NCBI RefSeq assembly: GCF_019925205.1
Contig: NC_083562.1
Span: 17,856,001-17,920,000 of the forward strand
Direction: 5' to 3'
DNA from: Metopolophium dirhodum
Lineage: Eukaryota; Arthropoda; Insecta; Hemiptera; Aphididae
DNA length: 64,000 nt
The notes below the pieces were generated by a model. It had not been told where the DNA came from and did not search any database. It saw only the letters and a list, made by a program, of their open reading frames with translations. Below, in pieces: positions 36,750 through 48,400 of this stretch; within the stretch, counting starts at the first letter, position 1; each line of letters starts with the position of its first letter. The translations under genes and the position numbers were made by a program.

Positions 36750-39700
36750 CTACATTAATATTATATATTTATAGAAAAATCATAATAGTTATTCCTTAAG
36801 TTTAAAAAAAATTGAAATATTATACGATGTTGTTACCTTGTAATGGTTTATGCGTTGTCAAATGAATAATTGGCTTATGATCATCATGTTCTTCGTACTT
36901 TACGTTTTTAGAACTAAAAAAAATAACATACTTTGTTTTTATTTAGATTTTTAATTCCAATGACATAATTGTATGAATTTATCTATTAAATCAGATAGGT
37001 GGATGATTTTTACTAGTACACTCTTCACCAAATACAATGTCAAAATAATTTTTTTATAAATATTGAGTAAAAAATGTTTTCAAGGCAAATATTCCACCCT
37101 TTGACATTTTCAGCTGTACTATAAAATATAATATATATAATCAATAGGTACCCAACTTCCTAACCGTTGATTGTACTGAAATATATAAGACATTCAAAAT
37201 TACCATTTATCCTACAGTTTTTGAATTTTTTAGATTCATAGTGGTTTTACAATGGTGTTTTTTTTATTTTTTATACATATATATTTTTTTTTATCCTGTA
37301 TACAAAAATTCTACCAGAAGAAGTGCTTTGATTAACATATAGTATCTTATTTTTTAGTAAATTGGATCAAAATGGTACTTTAAAAATGTCATTTTTAGAT
37401 TTTCTCAATAGTTATTTAATGCTGCGGGAAAAAACCACAGACAAATTACAAAAAACCGCTAAAAATGGGATTTTAATTTCTAACGCTTTGTTTATCACCA
37501 TACAAATGAATAAAGATAAAAATAAAAATAAAAATAACAATTTTAGTTATTTTGTTGTAATTTATAATATTAATTCAACTTATAGGGTATAATAAAATAT
37601 AATAATAATGTAAAATATCTAGACTGACAAACCGTCTCCGCTTAGGATCGTTTTTCGTATACAATGATATGATATCATTGAATTCAAATTTAATAAAATC
37701 CATTATACAGTGACCCATTTGTAACCTACTGTACAGCAGAGCGATATCCACTTACCAGCTTTTTTTCATATTGTTTTCAATATTATTAGTGTGATATTAT
37801 TATATATATTGAATCACTTACATTCTACGTCCACCTTCACTGAATTTCGGAAATAAGTTTAAACTAAACAATAGTTTATCTGAATCTGAGTGCAGAACAT
37901 TGTTTTTTAACGAAGTAATCATCTCAGAATGATGTTCTTCTTCTTCTTCTTCAGCTAAATAAAATCAATATATATTAACCAATAACCATTATTTAATGCT
38001 TAAGTATGAAATGAATGGTTTATTGGTTCTAAAACAATAAAATATGTAACTTATTATTTTTCATCGATTTTGAAATTATTTGCTTAATACATAATATACC
38101 TACATTAAATATTTAATAACATTTTCTATTTCCGAGGCAAAATGCCAAATGGTAGAAAATGAGATGTCCTATAGAAGCTAGAATATATATTTTAATTTGA
38201 TGGAAACAGTTTAAGCAAACGTTTCAACATAGTTATGTTACGTCTTTAATTTGTATATTATCTTATAGAAATATATTATGATATTTATGAATATTCAATT
38301 ATAAAAATCATTATTTTTATTATTTAAAAAAAATACTATCCTTTGTTATAACATTGTAATTATAATTTAAGTGCAAATTGTTATAAGAAAATAATACATT
38401 TCAAGTGGTGGATTTCTTATTTTGTGCAATATAATTAATTTTAAACTACTAACCTTGTTCATTTTCGTGTTCGTTGTCTGATAGTGGATAGATGTCTAAC
38501 ATTACGCTTATCGGCTTTTTTTTTCTTTTATTTTTAACTTTTTTTGGTTTTGGAGAGTCTGGTACAGGATAACCGTCGTTAAAAGGTGGACGGAATATTA
38601 CGCCGGTATGTGATGGTACACTAGCTGACCCTTCTTGTAGCGTAAGGTCTAAAGGAATGTCACTCTCGAAATCCATCGAATAACGGGCGTCGAGGTCGGG
38701 TGGCTTCATAAAGTCATCCGGGAACGACATGATAGGTGGTGTCAAAAATACCGGTGGACCAAATTTGTTGCGGAATCTCCTCAAATTGGCACTTGGGGTA
38801 TTTACATCCGGGAGGAATCTGTTGACTTCTTCCGCCGGTCGGATAGGATAGTACCGATGAGGTTTGGATTCTTGTGCTATCATGTATTCCGGAAAGTTTT
38901 CCTTATGAGGGGCCCCAGTCACATACTTCATAACGTCCAAGATGCTCTTTGGCGGGAACGGCGCTCGATAAGCTGCCAATTGTGGAAAGTCCGATCTCCG
39001 ATTGAACCCGTACATAGCATCGGCATATTCGAGCTTACTATTTTTGTTTAAATTAGTTCTCCAATAATTCGAATCGTAGGATAAGTACTCCGGATGTTGC
39101 GGTGCCAGCTGCGGATACAATCGCATGTGCCTACCGTTTCCTAATTTACTGTCGTCAATCCTCTTGGTGATATCTACATCGTCCGCCGAAGCACGTGTCG
39201 TGTAGTTTTTGGCACTTTGCACGCCGAGAACTGAGGTCAGAAACTCGTCTGTTGAACGGTTAACCATTTGAGTAGTCATTGTATTTTTTTCTTTTACATA
39301 TTTTGCGTAACTTACAATTGGTCCAGTAGACGCACCTCGAGTTGTTGGAATTGTATAATCATAGAACGTGAAGTACAGCTAAAAAACAACATTTATTATA
39401 TCAATTAATATATTTTATTTATTTAAAAATTAAACTTTTAAATTATATTATAAATGAATATTCTCCAATAAGATATAATTTATATGAAACGTAGGTAATT
39501 GGTATTAATTAAACTTTACAAAAATTAATAATTTTTAATAATTTGTCATAGAGCATACACTCGCATATAGTTGTCAGTTATGCACTTATCTTATTTTTGA
39601 AAGACGCATTTTCAGAACTCGAGTAACTCCGTCAACTCCGAACATTTTAATATACAGGAGTATATGACGCAAACACGTAATAGCTTTAATACATAAATTA

Positions 39701-42700
39701 AATTAATATTATTTTTAGTTTTATTTCAAAATTAATAATTTCACTTAATAATAATGCACCTTTCGTTCTTTGATAATTATTATTGCTATTATTAAGATGT
39801 ACTTGGAACGAACACACTTTCATCAGTGAACATTTAAAAGTAATATTGAAAAGATTTATTCATACAATTATTTTGTCAATATTTAATTAGGTATCCAAAT
39901 GTCTTAAAAAATCGCAATAACATTAGATAATAAAACAATGGCAATCTATCAAGCTGCCAAAACACATTTTCGTATTTAATTGGTGGTAACTTGTTAAATA
40001 TCCGTGTACTTCAAAAATTCTAAGTGTTAAAAAATGAAATGAAATATGAATTTGAAACTAGATATTTTAATTTTCCGCTCTTGCTTAAATCAAGTTGCTA
40101 CTATATTTGATAAAATCCCCAAAAAAAACTATATAGATATACTAATTGGTATCTACTAATATTGTACTAAAAATATAATACAGTTGAACTCTTAAAAGCA
40201 TTGCTTGACTTGTGAGGGGGGGGGGGATGGAACGTGGGATACAGAGTACCCTAACTATTTTTTCAGAAATTTTAGCGTAACGTACTATTATTTTTAAGAG
40301 GAACACTGCACGGGACGCTTCATCATTCTGCAATTTTATCAAAATGTGCGAGTTACCATCATAATTTGTCTTTTATTCCCTAAATATATTTAATTCTATA
40401 TTCCATAACCGCGGATCAATAAATTATAATACCTATGTAATATAACATATTAACTTGCATTTTTTATTTTTTTTATTGAGTCCATACGGCTCAATAACTT
40501 TTAACAAGTGATGAGGATGCTCTTATTTTAAAATTAAACTGCAGAGCTCTTACTTCAATTTTGCCAAGTCGAGCACTGCTTAAAATGTATTCCGTAATTT
40601 CATGTTCAGATAAACTGTCTTCACTTTTTCTACGCACACACACACACACACACACATACAAATAATATATAACTTAAAAACACGCATAGAAATTCACTTT
40701 CGTTTTCATTATTCGTATTTTACATTATGTGATACAATAATACTTGTTGATTTGTGGTGTAATTAACGCGATACAATCCGAATTAATAGGTAGGTATATT
40801 ATTATGGTTCCCGTCTACAAAGCGGAAAATAAATTCGGCACTGCGTAGGTACATTGGTGTTTATTGGTGTATATTGATGTGTATGTATATGTGAGATAAC
40901 GAACTGTAATTATTATATTCTTAATTTAAAGCTTTGATTTCGGTTTTCTAAAATTGAAGAAAAAAACCATACGCTTTCGCGGTGAAAACAAGAGTGCGTG
41001 TCCGACAAATTACTCAGACAGACTAAATAAAATAAAAATGTTGTGAACTCTAAACGTGGTTTGACATAATTACTACCGAAAGTATACCTATCTGATTATA
41101 ATTATCATATCCACGCGGTTTCGGTGACCATAATGTTCACGGCTCGATTAGTACGCACTATTCGTGTAACTACTTGTAAACGTATCACAAACTTACTGTG
41201 AAATTATAACTGTTCGCTGATATACAAGAAGAATTCATTCATAGTGTATGACATACAGTAAGGTAGGTACCATATATATTTTAAAACCATCATCATTTCG
41301 GAAGATCTCCTTTTTAAAAGTTCTCAATTTAAAAATGGTTCTTAATAACACCAAGTGCTTGATAAAGTAAATGTTCTTTTAGGAATTGTATTCTTTCTTA
41401 GTTGAAACGAATGCAAAAATAAAATAAAATATTGTTAAAACTGCTAAGTTTCTATGGAGTTTTTAAACTTATTATTATTCTTATAGAACTATGATATGAC
41501 GTGTTGTTAGTATTTTCAGCTCGCGAGTCGCGACAAACTGTAAGCTTATGTAAATTTTTAACGTCTAATTTGTTTGATCGAAATAATGAGATTCAATACT
41601 GACATTCACATAATCCTTCTACACAGTTACTTTTAACAATAGTGTGTAAGGAACAGGATTTTAGTATAAATATACTCTATATATACTAATATTACACTTA
41701 GTGAGTTTAATTACATCAGATAAATAATCAATAGATGGTTTTGGATAGTATTCATTAATCATTTCTATCCCAATATTTGGCGTTTAAAGATTTATCATTT
41801 AAAGATTCATATTCTTCAGCGCATAAGCACAAATTGACTAAATTTTTGATTCATGGACAGATCCCCGTAATACATTTCCCCGTCAGACATTTCCCCGTTA
41901 CCGTTTCCCCCGTCCGATATTTCCCCGTCAAGTTATTTTTCCCGTTTGATATTTCCCCGTAAAAAAAGTCTATACTGTATATGTGTATATATCTTATAAT
42001 TGTACCCGGTATATGAACAAACTATTTAACTTTGTTGCCTTAACTATAAATATTCTTATAGTTTTTATAAAATAGTTTATACTTGTACCCATAAAGATAA
42101 TAAGAAGTAACCTAACCCAGTACACTGTACACATGACCAAATCTAACAATCAAATTGAAATAATTGAACAGTTTGTCGATAACCGTTGACTATGGAAACA
42201 TTTTTATTATTAAAACATTAACATTTTTATACACGTATTTTTTATAATTATTATTATTAAACAACATTATTATTTTTATACCTGTGGAATTAAAAAAAAA
42301 TTAAAAATTTTTATTTTATTTTTTACGGGGAAATATCAAACGGGGAAAATAACTTGACGGGTAAATATCGGACGGGGAAACGGTAACGGGGAAATGTCTG
42401 ACGGGGAAATGTATAACGGGGATGTGACCTGTAACCAAATTTTTTGGGGGGATTAAAGCCTCCTCACCATAGGCCATATTGCTTAGTACCACAGAATATA
42501 AAAATTAGTACTAATTACTAGATTTTGAACTGGAGGGACTTGACCAACATTTGGGGGACTAAGTCCCCCCAAGCCCCCCCCCCTATTCGCGCCAATGCTT
42601 CTGGGTTAAACACATTACTTATTGATGTTTTGTTTGTATTTGAAAACGACTCATAACGCTATAAAATGTTAGTGCGATACGACTGAAATTGAATATGCAT

Positions 42701-43191
42701 ATACGTGTGCCATTACAAAAACCAAGTGGAGTACCTACTCATTATTCTAAACATTCTGATATCATAAAATTCTTGAAAACTAAAATTAAATAATTACTGA
42801 TATAGGTACCTGTCACATAAATCTGTTTCAAAAATGTAGCTTCGAATAGATAATAAGGGTGATTTCACAAAATGCTTGATTTTTTTTGTTTATAGTATAG
42901 TGGTAGGCCGTAGTTAAGGCCAAGTACATTTTATAGTTTAAACCAAGACATAGTTGTACTTAATATTATATCGTTATATCATGCTTGACATACAATATGT
43001 AGGATTGTTGAATTGCTTACCACTACAGCGGCCGCAGCGATCAGGGATAGTACCAGGAGACATCCAGTGGCCCTGTCAGTGTTGCGCAGGCGTTTCCCGT
43101 CGGACGGCTCCTTGTAGATACCAAACTCGGATGCTTCGATGGTGGATTTCCTGTCGGGCGGCCATTTGGCCTCCAGCTTCACCGCGTCCAT
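36676..43191 (-). CDS. Single-pass type II membrane protein, 459 aa, five exons
   Basis: Minus-strand exons are 43191-43021, 39378-38454, 37954-37822, 36913-36837 and 36749-36676. All introns are GT-AG and the phases (0, 1, 2, 1) match, closing on TAG at 36678-36676. Residues 1-41 are polar and cytoplasm-like, with K33, R34, R36 and R40 just before a hydrophobic span at about 43-63 (GCLLVLSLIAAAAVV-LYFTF, split by intron 1). There is no cleavable N-terminal signal, so type II topology is predicted. The outer part of about 395 residues is Pro/Tyr/Asp-rich and Cys-free. It has a polybasic stretch at 334-346 (KPKKVKNKRKKKP), six Glu at 367-372, and an acidic His-containing tail. I do not recognise the family; an adhesion, matrix-anchoring or shed-ectodomain role is only a guess. 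Confidence 0.82.
36837..36913 (-). CDS. Exon 4 of the type II membrane-protein gene
   Basis: The acceptor TATTTTTTTTAG precedes TTCTAAAAACG. With the two bases from exon 3 the frame is ISKNVKYEEHDDHKPIIHLT..., open to CAAG|GTAACA, phase 1. The other frame from the acceptor stops at once. Confidence 0.72.
37240..37770 (-). repeat. Inverted copy of the composite dispersed repeat in intron 3
   Basis: On the minus strand it reads GGTAAGTGGATATCGCTCTG, CTGTACAGTAGGTTACAAAT, a GATATCATATCATTG core, then the linker with CAGCATTAAATAA, AAGCACTTCTTCTGG and GTATACAGGATAAAA. The same order is seen in the head units at 8289-8540. The plus-strand frame at 37362-37592 is a by-product. Confidence 0.7.
37822..37954 (-). 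CDS. Exon 3 of the type II membrane-protein gene
   Basis: The acceptor is ATTTTATTTAG. It encodes Ala, six Glu, HHSEMITSLKN... and ends AGAAT|GTAAGT in phase 2. The frame is open only in the phase set by exon 2, which supports the join. Confidence 0.78.
38454..39378 (-). CDS. Exon 2 of the type II membrane-protein gene
   Basis: The acceptor TTGTTTTTTAG is followed by CTG TAC TTC ACG, giving LYFTFYDYTIPTTRG, which completes the membrane span. The frame then runs 308 codons, through the internal Met at 39279, to GAACAAG|GTTAGT in phase 1. Most of the outer domain lies here. Confidence 0.88.
40635..40656 (+). repeat. (CA)11 microsatellite
   Basis: Uninterrupted CA dinucleotides in intron 1 of the minus-strand gene. 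Confidence 0.9.
41861..42423. mobile_element. Foldback element with arms of 15-bp CCCCGT repeats, 563 bp
   Basis: The left arm 41861-41967 and right arm 42319-42423 are inverted copies differing at about four positions. Each arm is itself an array of seven units with core CCCCGT or TCCCGT, at a spacing of almost exactly 15 bp (unit type CCCCGTNNNANATTT). The central about 350 bp is A+T-rich and codes for nothing. No clear target duplication was identified. The 61-codon plus-strand frame across the left arm only translates the repeats. Confidence 0.85.
42425..42592. repeat. G/C-run transposon-end fragment next to the foldback
   Basis: It starts with TTTTTTGGGGGGATTAAAGC and ends GACTAAGTCCCCCCAAGCCC then CCCCCCTATTCGCGCC. 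It resembles 5840-6012 and is probably an end of the same decayed DNA-transposon family. The foldback may have inserted into it. Confidence 0.45.
43021..43191 (-). CDS. Exon 1 of the type II membrane-protein gene
   Basis: ATG at 43191; 57 codons ending GTAGTG|GTAAGC, phase 0. It encodes the cytoplasmic tail and the first half of the membrane span. It is GC-rich compared with its surroundings, like many first exons. Confidence 0.82.
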
Positions 43192-43460
43192 GCGATCGGT
43201 GGGCCCGTGTCTTATAAGGTGCTTTTGATCGTCAATGACACATGAGCGCTGTACAGCTTACACCGACAGATTACAGCGACTGGAAAACCGTGTCTTATCC
43301 AGCGAAACTCACTGAGTAACACGCGCGTTGGCTAGCCGCTCTGTTAATTTTCCCCGCCGCACTGCAGAGCTCACCTGCACACATACTTGCCCAGCGTACC
43401 ACGTCGTCGTCTTCTTCGTCGTTTTACCGCTCCCTTTCACCCCCACCGTGACACCGTTAA
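43192..43460 (-). promoter_or_regulatory. CpG-rich 5' region of the type II membrane-protein gene
   Basis: The 270 bp upstream of the ATG are much richer in G+C and CpG than the surroundings. On the minus strand an arthropod initiator-like ACTCAGTGAG lies at about 43311-43320, and a donor-like GCAG|GTGAGC at about 43372. This suggests the transcript starts here or that a non-coding exon is present. No TATA box is convincing. Confidence 0.4.
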
Positions 43461-45024
43461 GTTATAATACGTACACTTAGCATACCTACCTCTGCTACCC
43501 GTCGTCGCATAGGTAAGTATGTAGGTACAGTGGCGAGGTGAAGTGTTTAAAACTTTAAATACTTCAGGCAAACGATTTTTAGAAATATCCGCCCGCCAAT
43601 ATAGTTATATCAGGAGTCTTCCTCTCGGACCTGCAACAATGTCTTTATTTAAGTCTAACGAGCTCATTTTAAGCATAGCATCTATTTTTTTATTACATTT
43701 TCAAATAATTGCATATATGTTTTTATTACAAACATGACCTGCAAGATTTTTAAAAAGTAATTAGTGGCCCACTGCTTAAGAATAATGAAAATACTCATTC
43801 CTTATAAATACTCACCCATACTTATATTATGTTGTATTATAGGTAGATACAAGATACTTAATTTTTATAAATTATTTATCCACATATGCGTTAAATTTAT
43901 ATTTGTAAAGCTATTCACACATTTACTATAACATCATATTGTTATGGCTTCATACGATCGGAGCTATATATCCATCCGATAAAAAAAATCAGTCAGTCAC
44001 TACAAAATACACGCGGTTACCACGTCATTGTATTTCGTAGCTGGTAGGTCACTAATATATAATAATATTACTCGTTAAGTTATTATTGTTTGATGAGTGA
44101 CTTAAGTCAAGTCGTCGATCACCACAAGGTCGGTACATACAAACGGTATGTTAGGGTACATCTGCCATTCCAAACCGAACTTGGATCGTAGGCACGCGAT
44201 GTACGAAAGCGATTTATTTGGTGAAAAAATAAATTTATTTAACTTTGCATTTGGAATAAGCTCTATGTTAGATTATTTATCCTTTTCGTTCCATGTAGAT
44301 TTTTGTAAACTGTGAGAGTTGTAAACTGTGAGAGAATAAAAATTGCACACAAATTATACATATTTTATTCGACATTACAGTCAACAGTCTTGAGTCTATT
44401 ATAGAATAACAGTTTTACCATGGTCTTATTTTATGAATGACTTTGCATACATGTCGGTGAGCACATCAAGTGTTATCAAAACTAATCCCGTTTGGGACTT
44501 ACGAGTACAATCTGAAATACGTACTGCTTCACCGATGGTGGTTTTTAGGGGATGGCTTATGGTGGAAATATGATCGACATTCGACGATAAAATAATATAC
44601 AAGAGTCATGAGATTGTTTAATATTATAATATTATTTAGAGAATAGTCTCATTGCACGGGAAATTGTATACAGCGACAAAATGATAGTCACACCAGAACT
44701 CGTCGTTGTCGTAGAACATGTACTTACGCCTCAACCGTAACGATCCACATGTCAGAATGTCAGATGATAATATGATCCATTGAATTGCATACAATCATTA
44801 CAATGATACCTATACAATGATATTTTTAAACATTATAATATTCAAAATTAGGTTGGCTTTTATATAATAACTGTTTTAAATTTTTCCCGAGACTTCATGG
44901 ATTATAGAATATGTATTTCAATATATAAGTGCTTTGCTCATATCTATATTTAATAAGTGGAGCCCAAGCGATATGTTATCTTCTCGCCACTACCTGGAAT
45001 TTTTTTTGGGAGGGCTATAATATA
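43461..45024. other. Intergenic DNA, nothing coding
   Basis: A+T-rich with some CpG-containing patches. A short tandem duplication GTAAACTGTGAGAG occurs twice at about 44308-44335. No gene is supported. Confidence 0.45.
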
Positions 45025-45460
45025 TCGTTGGAAAACGGTTGGAACGTAAAACTTCGGAAAACAATTTTCCTAAATTTTATTTATTTTGAAAAGTATTTAC
45101 TCGGAACCGTATACGTTTGTAAATTAAAACAGAAAATATAATTTTGGAAATATATTTAATTGAAATGTATTTTGTCGGAATAATATAAGTTCAGAAACAT
45201 ATTTTGCTGCAAATATCATATCTCTTTGGAACCGTAACCCAACGAAATATTTTCCATGAAAATAAGTTTCTGAGAAAATATGATTTCGACAAAACATTAA
45301 TCAGTATGTTATAGTTCCATCAATATATGTTTCCAAAACAATATTTTCCATAAAAATACGTTTCCGATCGAATTCTTTTCCGACATAATATTATAATATC
45401 TCAAGCGGATTACGATTCCAAAGAAATATGATTCAATAAAAATTCAATTTAAGCAAAATT
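45025..45460. mobile_element. Degenerate foldback element with ~15-bp GGAAA repeats
   Basis: The left half carries about a dozen spaced GGAA-type words (TTCGGAAAAC, TCGGAACCG, TTGGAAATAT, GTCGGAATAA, TTTGGAACCG) at roughly 15-17 bp. The right half, from about 45250, carries the complementary TTCC words (TTTTCCATG, TTTCCAAAA, TTTCCGATC, TTTTCCGAC, GATTCCAAAG). The switch of strand in mid-element gives the same design as 41861-42423, but heavily mutated. Boundaries are approximate. Confidence 0.5.
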
Positions 45461-48400
45461 ACGTGTTTTTGATGGTGTATTTTTCAGATTCTATATAATC
45501 CAAACCAATAATTTTCCAACTTTATATGCGGGGTGCAACCTAACCTAACCTTTAGTCGTTAATCATTAGTGTTTGAGTGGTTGTACACGGGTTGCGGGGT
45601 TATCTACGCACGCGCTGCAGGTGCGCACATGTCAACGGCACTGCTAGAAAGAAAAATTAAGAGTACCTACTCAAAACACGCTTTAGTAAAAACTCTCGTA
45701 CCTACCTCGTAGAACGATCAGATTACAATAGCTTATTTTTTGGTTTGATAAAGCTAGGGAAACTTTCTACGCGGCACTTTGCACTTCGATTCTACGATTA
45801 CCTACGTTGCAAAAAACAAATGTTAATAAAAAAAAAAAATAAAAGCTGATTTATTTTTGCAAATAGATTTATTTTAAGACTATTAAAAAGCAACGGGAAA
45901 CTAAAATCAGTACCTACGTAAATAAGATTTTGAAAATCTTTATAATAGTTTATAATAATGTGTTTGAAAATGATAGTAAAACATATTATATTATATTCTG
46001 AATATAATGCTTGATTAATAATTGTATACGTATATATATGTTAAGTATCTATGCAGTAGGTTAATGGAGTTTTAATAGCATCCATCGTTAAAAAAAATGT
46101 AAAAGCAATCATTGTCTAGATCACCATAGAATTATATGGTTGTATCGTTCCTCTGTCACATAAAGAGTACCAACGGGTTGTTCGGTACTCGGTAATGTTA
46201 AAATGAATTTATTCGATGCCCCCAATAATATAATATAAAACATCACACTTTAGGAATTTCACTTTCAGTATTTATGAGAAAAATCATTAGCTAAATTTGC
46301 GTAATTAATGGAAGTAAATAGATTGGTACGTTTGTTCAATCAAACACTCCTTAATAATAATTATACGCGAACACAAATAATAATAACCAGTAATTTAGTT
46401 ATGGTTGTTACATTAATTGGTTTCAACCCCGTAATACGTGTTGTTATATAAGTATCTTATAACAATTTAACAACGTTGTAATGTGAAGTTCAGACCATAT
46501 AATATATACCTAAATAATATATTTATAAGCATAATATAACATTGTACGTATTTTTTCGTGTAAATACATAATATACGTGTACCAACTTACTCGATAATAC
46601 GTTATAATAATACGACTATACGCTTTCTGGTTACTTGAGTAATGATATTTGAACTTACCTGTTAGTTACATGCTTATTGTTTATCACATTTTTTTTTTGT
46701 AACGAGAGTGTATAGGTAAAATATAAAATGAAACAATGTCCATTTCACAGACAGAAAATACCTTATTATAGTTATTAATTATGATTTGCATTTAAAGCGA
46801 AAAATATAAATATAAATAGAATATTATTTAAACCAAAGGCTCTTTGGTGTTGTTTTGATTGACTTCAAATTTGAATTAATGAAGAGAAAAAAACGAAATA
46901 ATTTTACATAATATGTGCATTACACGATCTATAAAATAACATGAGATAATATTATGTTTGAAAGTTAATCATACAAAAATAAATAAGTTTATTATAACTA
47001 GAGTCCTAGGGTTATAAAAAAAATATTATAAACGACATGTTGTTAGTATTGTATTTCTAAGGTTTGACACATTCAGTGTACAGTGTACCACAGTGACAAC
47101 TGACAACTGACAACAATAAACGGAAGGGCCATTATATTGTAGGTGTAATTTGTTATTTTGGACATCGGGTATTGAACAATAATATACACAATTACATATC
47201 TATACTAAAAATAAAATCGAAAATGAATAATTATTGGTAACTAGGTACCTTTATAATATTATAATATATTCATAACTTAATTATATAAGAATTGAGAACT
47301 AAATATAAAAGCTGAATTCATTTGTGTATATTGTTTTTTGTACTTGGTAAAGAAATTGTCATATAAGCGTCAATACTACCACGGTTAAAGTGTATTAAAA
47401 AATAAATATACATAAATGTAAATATTATCTTAGTATTAGGTTTGGTTTATGTTGAAGTTAAAATAATATTTATTGTATTAATATTTTATAGTTTTGTGTA
47501 AACTGTAGATATTATACGATAGTAAATATAAGTATTAAAATATTATACAACATAATAAATTATATCAGGTGTTGAATAAGTATATGAGTTAGGTACATCT
47601 AGAGAAACCTGAATATATGTAATTATATTAGGTAAACTCCGTGTTACGATGCTTCTATTATTTTTATTATTCCTTCAAACACACGTTTTCAACTCGATTC
47701 GAGTGAAAACAGAAGTATAGATAGATGTATATTTACACATCTTATATTGTGAAAGATGTTCGGTTTTGTACGACATTTTGTAATCGCTAAACTTTAAATA
47801 TTAAAACTCGTATATATTGTATCTAGGTATACTGTAAGTTGTTACTTTATCAATTTATCGATATTCTTAATGATTTTTAAATTATGGTTATCATCGGAGC
47901 AATAATTGTCAATATTTAATAATTTGGAGTTATGTATGTATATAAAATGTACATTAGAATATTATTTTATATTCTTATATAAGTTATTATATGTACTTAA
48001 TAATATGAACTTATTACTTATTACGTTGTATAACCTAACCAACAACCGTAGTAAGCAATACATTGAAGCACAATAAGTACCTAATAATCTTGATCGTAGG
48101 TATTTCAATAACTATTTATGCATGTATCAATCATATGAAATCTGAATATCGTAGTCTGTCAATAGAAATTTTTTTAATATTACTCCGGAGAAAATTAAGT
48201 GCATACCACAATGAACGAAATTGATGGTACTCAAATTTGATCGGTTACTTTGTTCATACCTAGTTCATATTATATAAAATAATATGATCGGGTCTGGATA
48301 CTAATCTTAGATATTTTGGTTCAGAATCGATATAGTAACTAATAATAATAGTGTAATAATTGTATTTTATTGATTTATTAAATCTAAAATGTATTACCTA

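Larger units (their letters stand above)
39379..43020 (-). other. Intron 1 of the type II membrane-protein gene (3642 bp)
   Basis: Bounded by GTAAGC (43020 downwards) and TTTTTTAG (ending 39379). It contains a (CA) repeat, the 15-bp-unit foldback element and a G-rich transposon fragment, all listed separately. The rest is A+T-rich. Confidence 0.75.

Noticed and set aside
37362..37592. 76-codon plus frame
   Set aside because: It lies in an inverted copy of the dispersed repeat and has no start or splice context.
41777..41962. 61-codon frame with repeated FPV-type residues
   Set aside because: It only translates the 15-bp repeats of the foldback arm.
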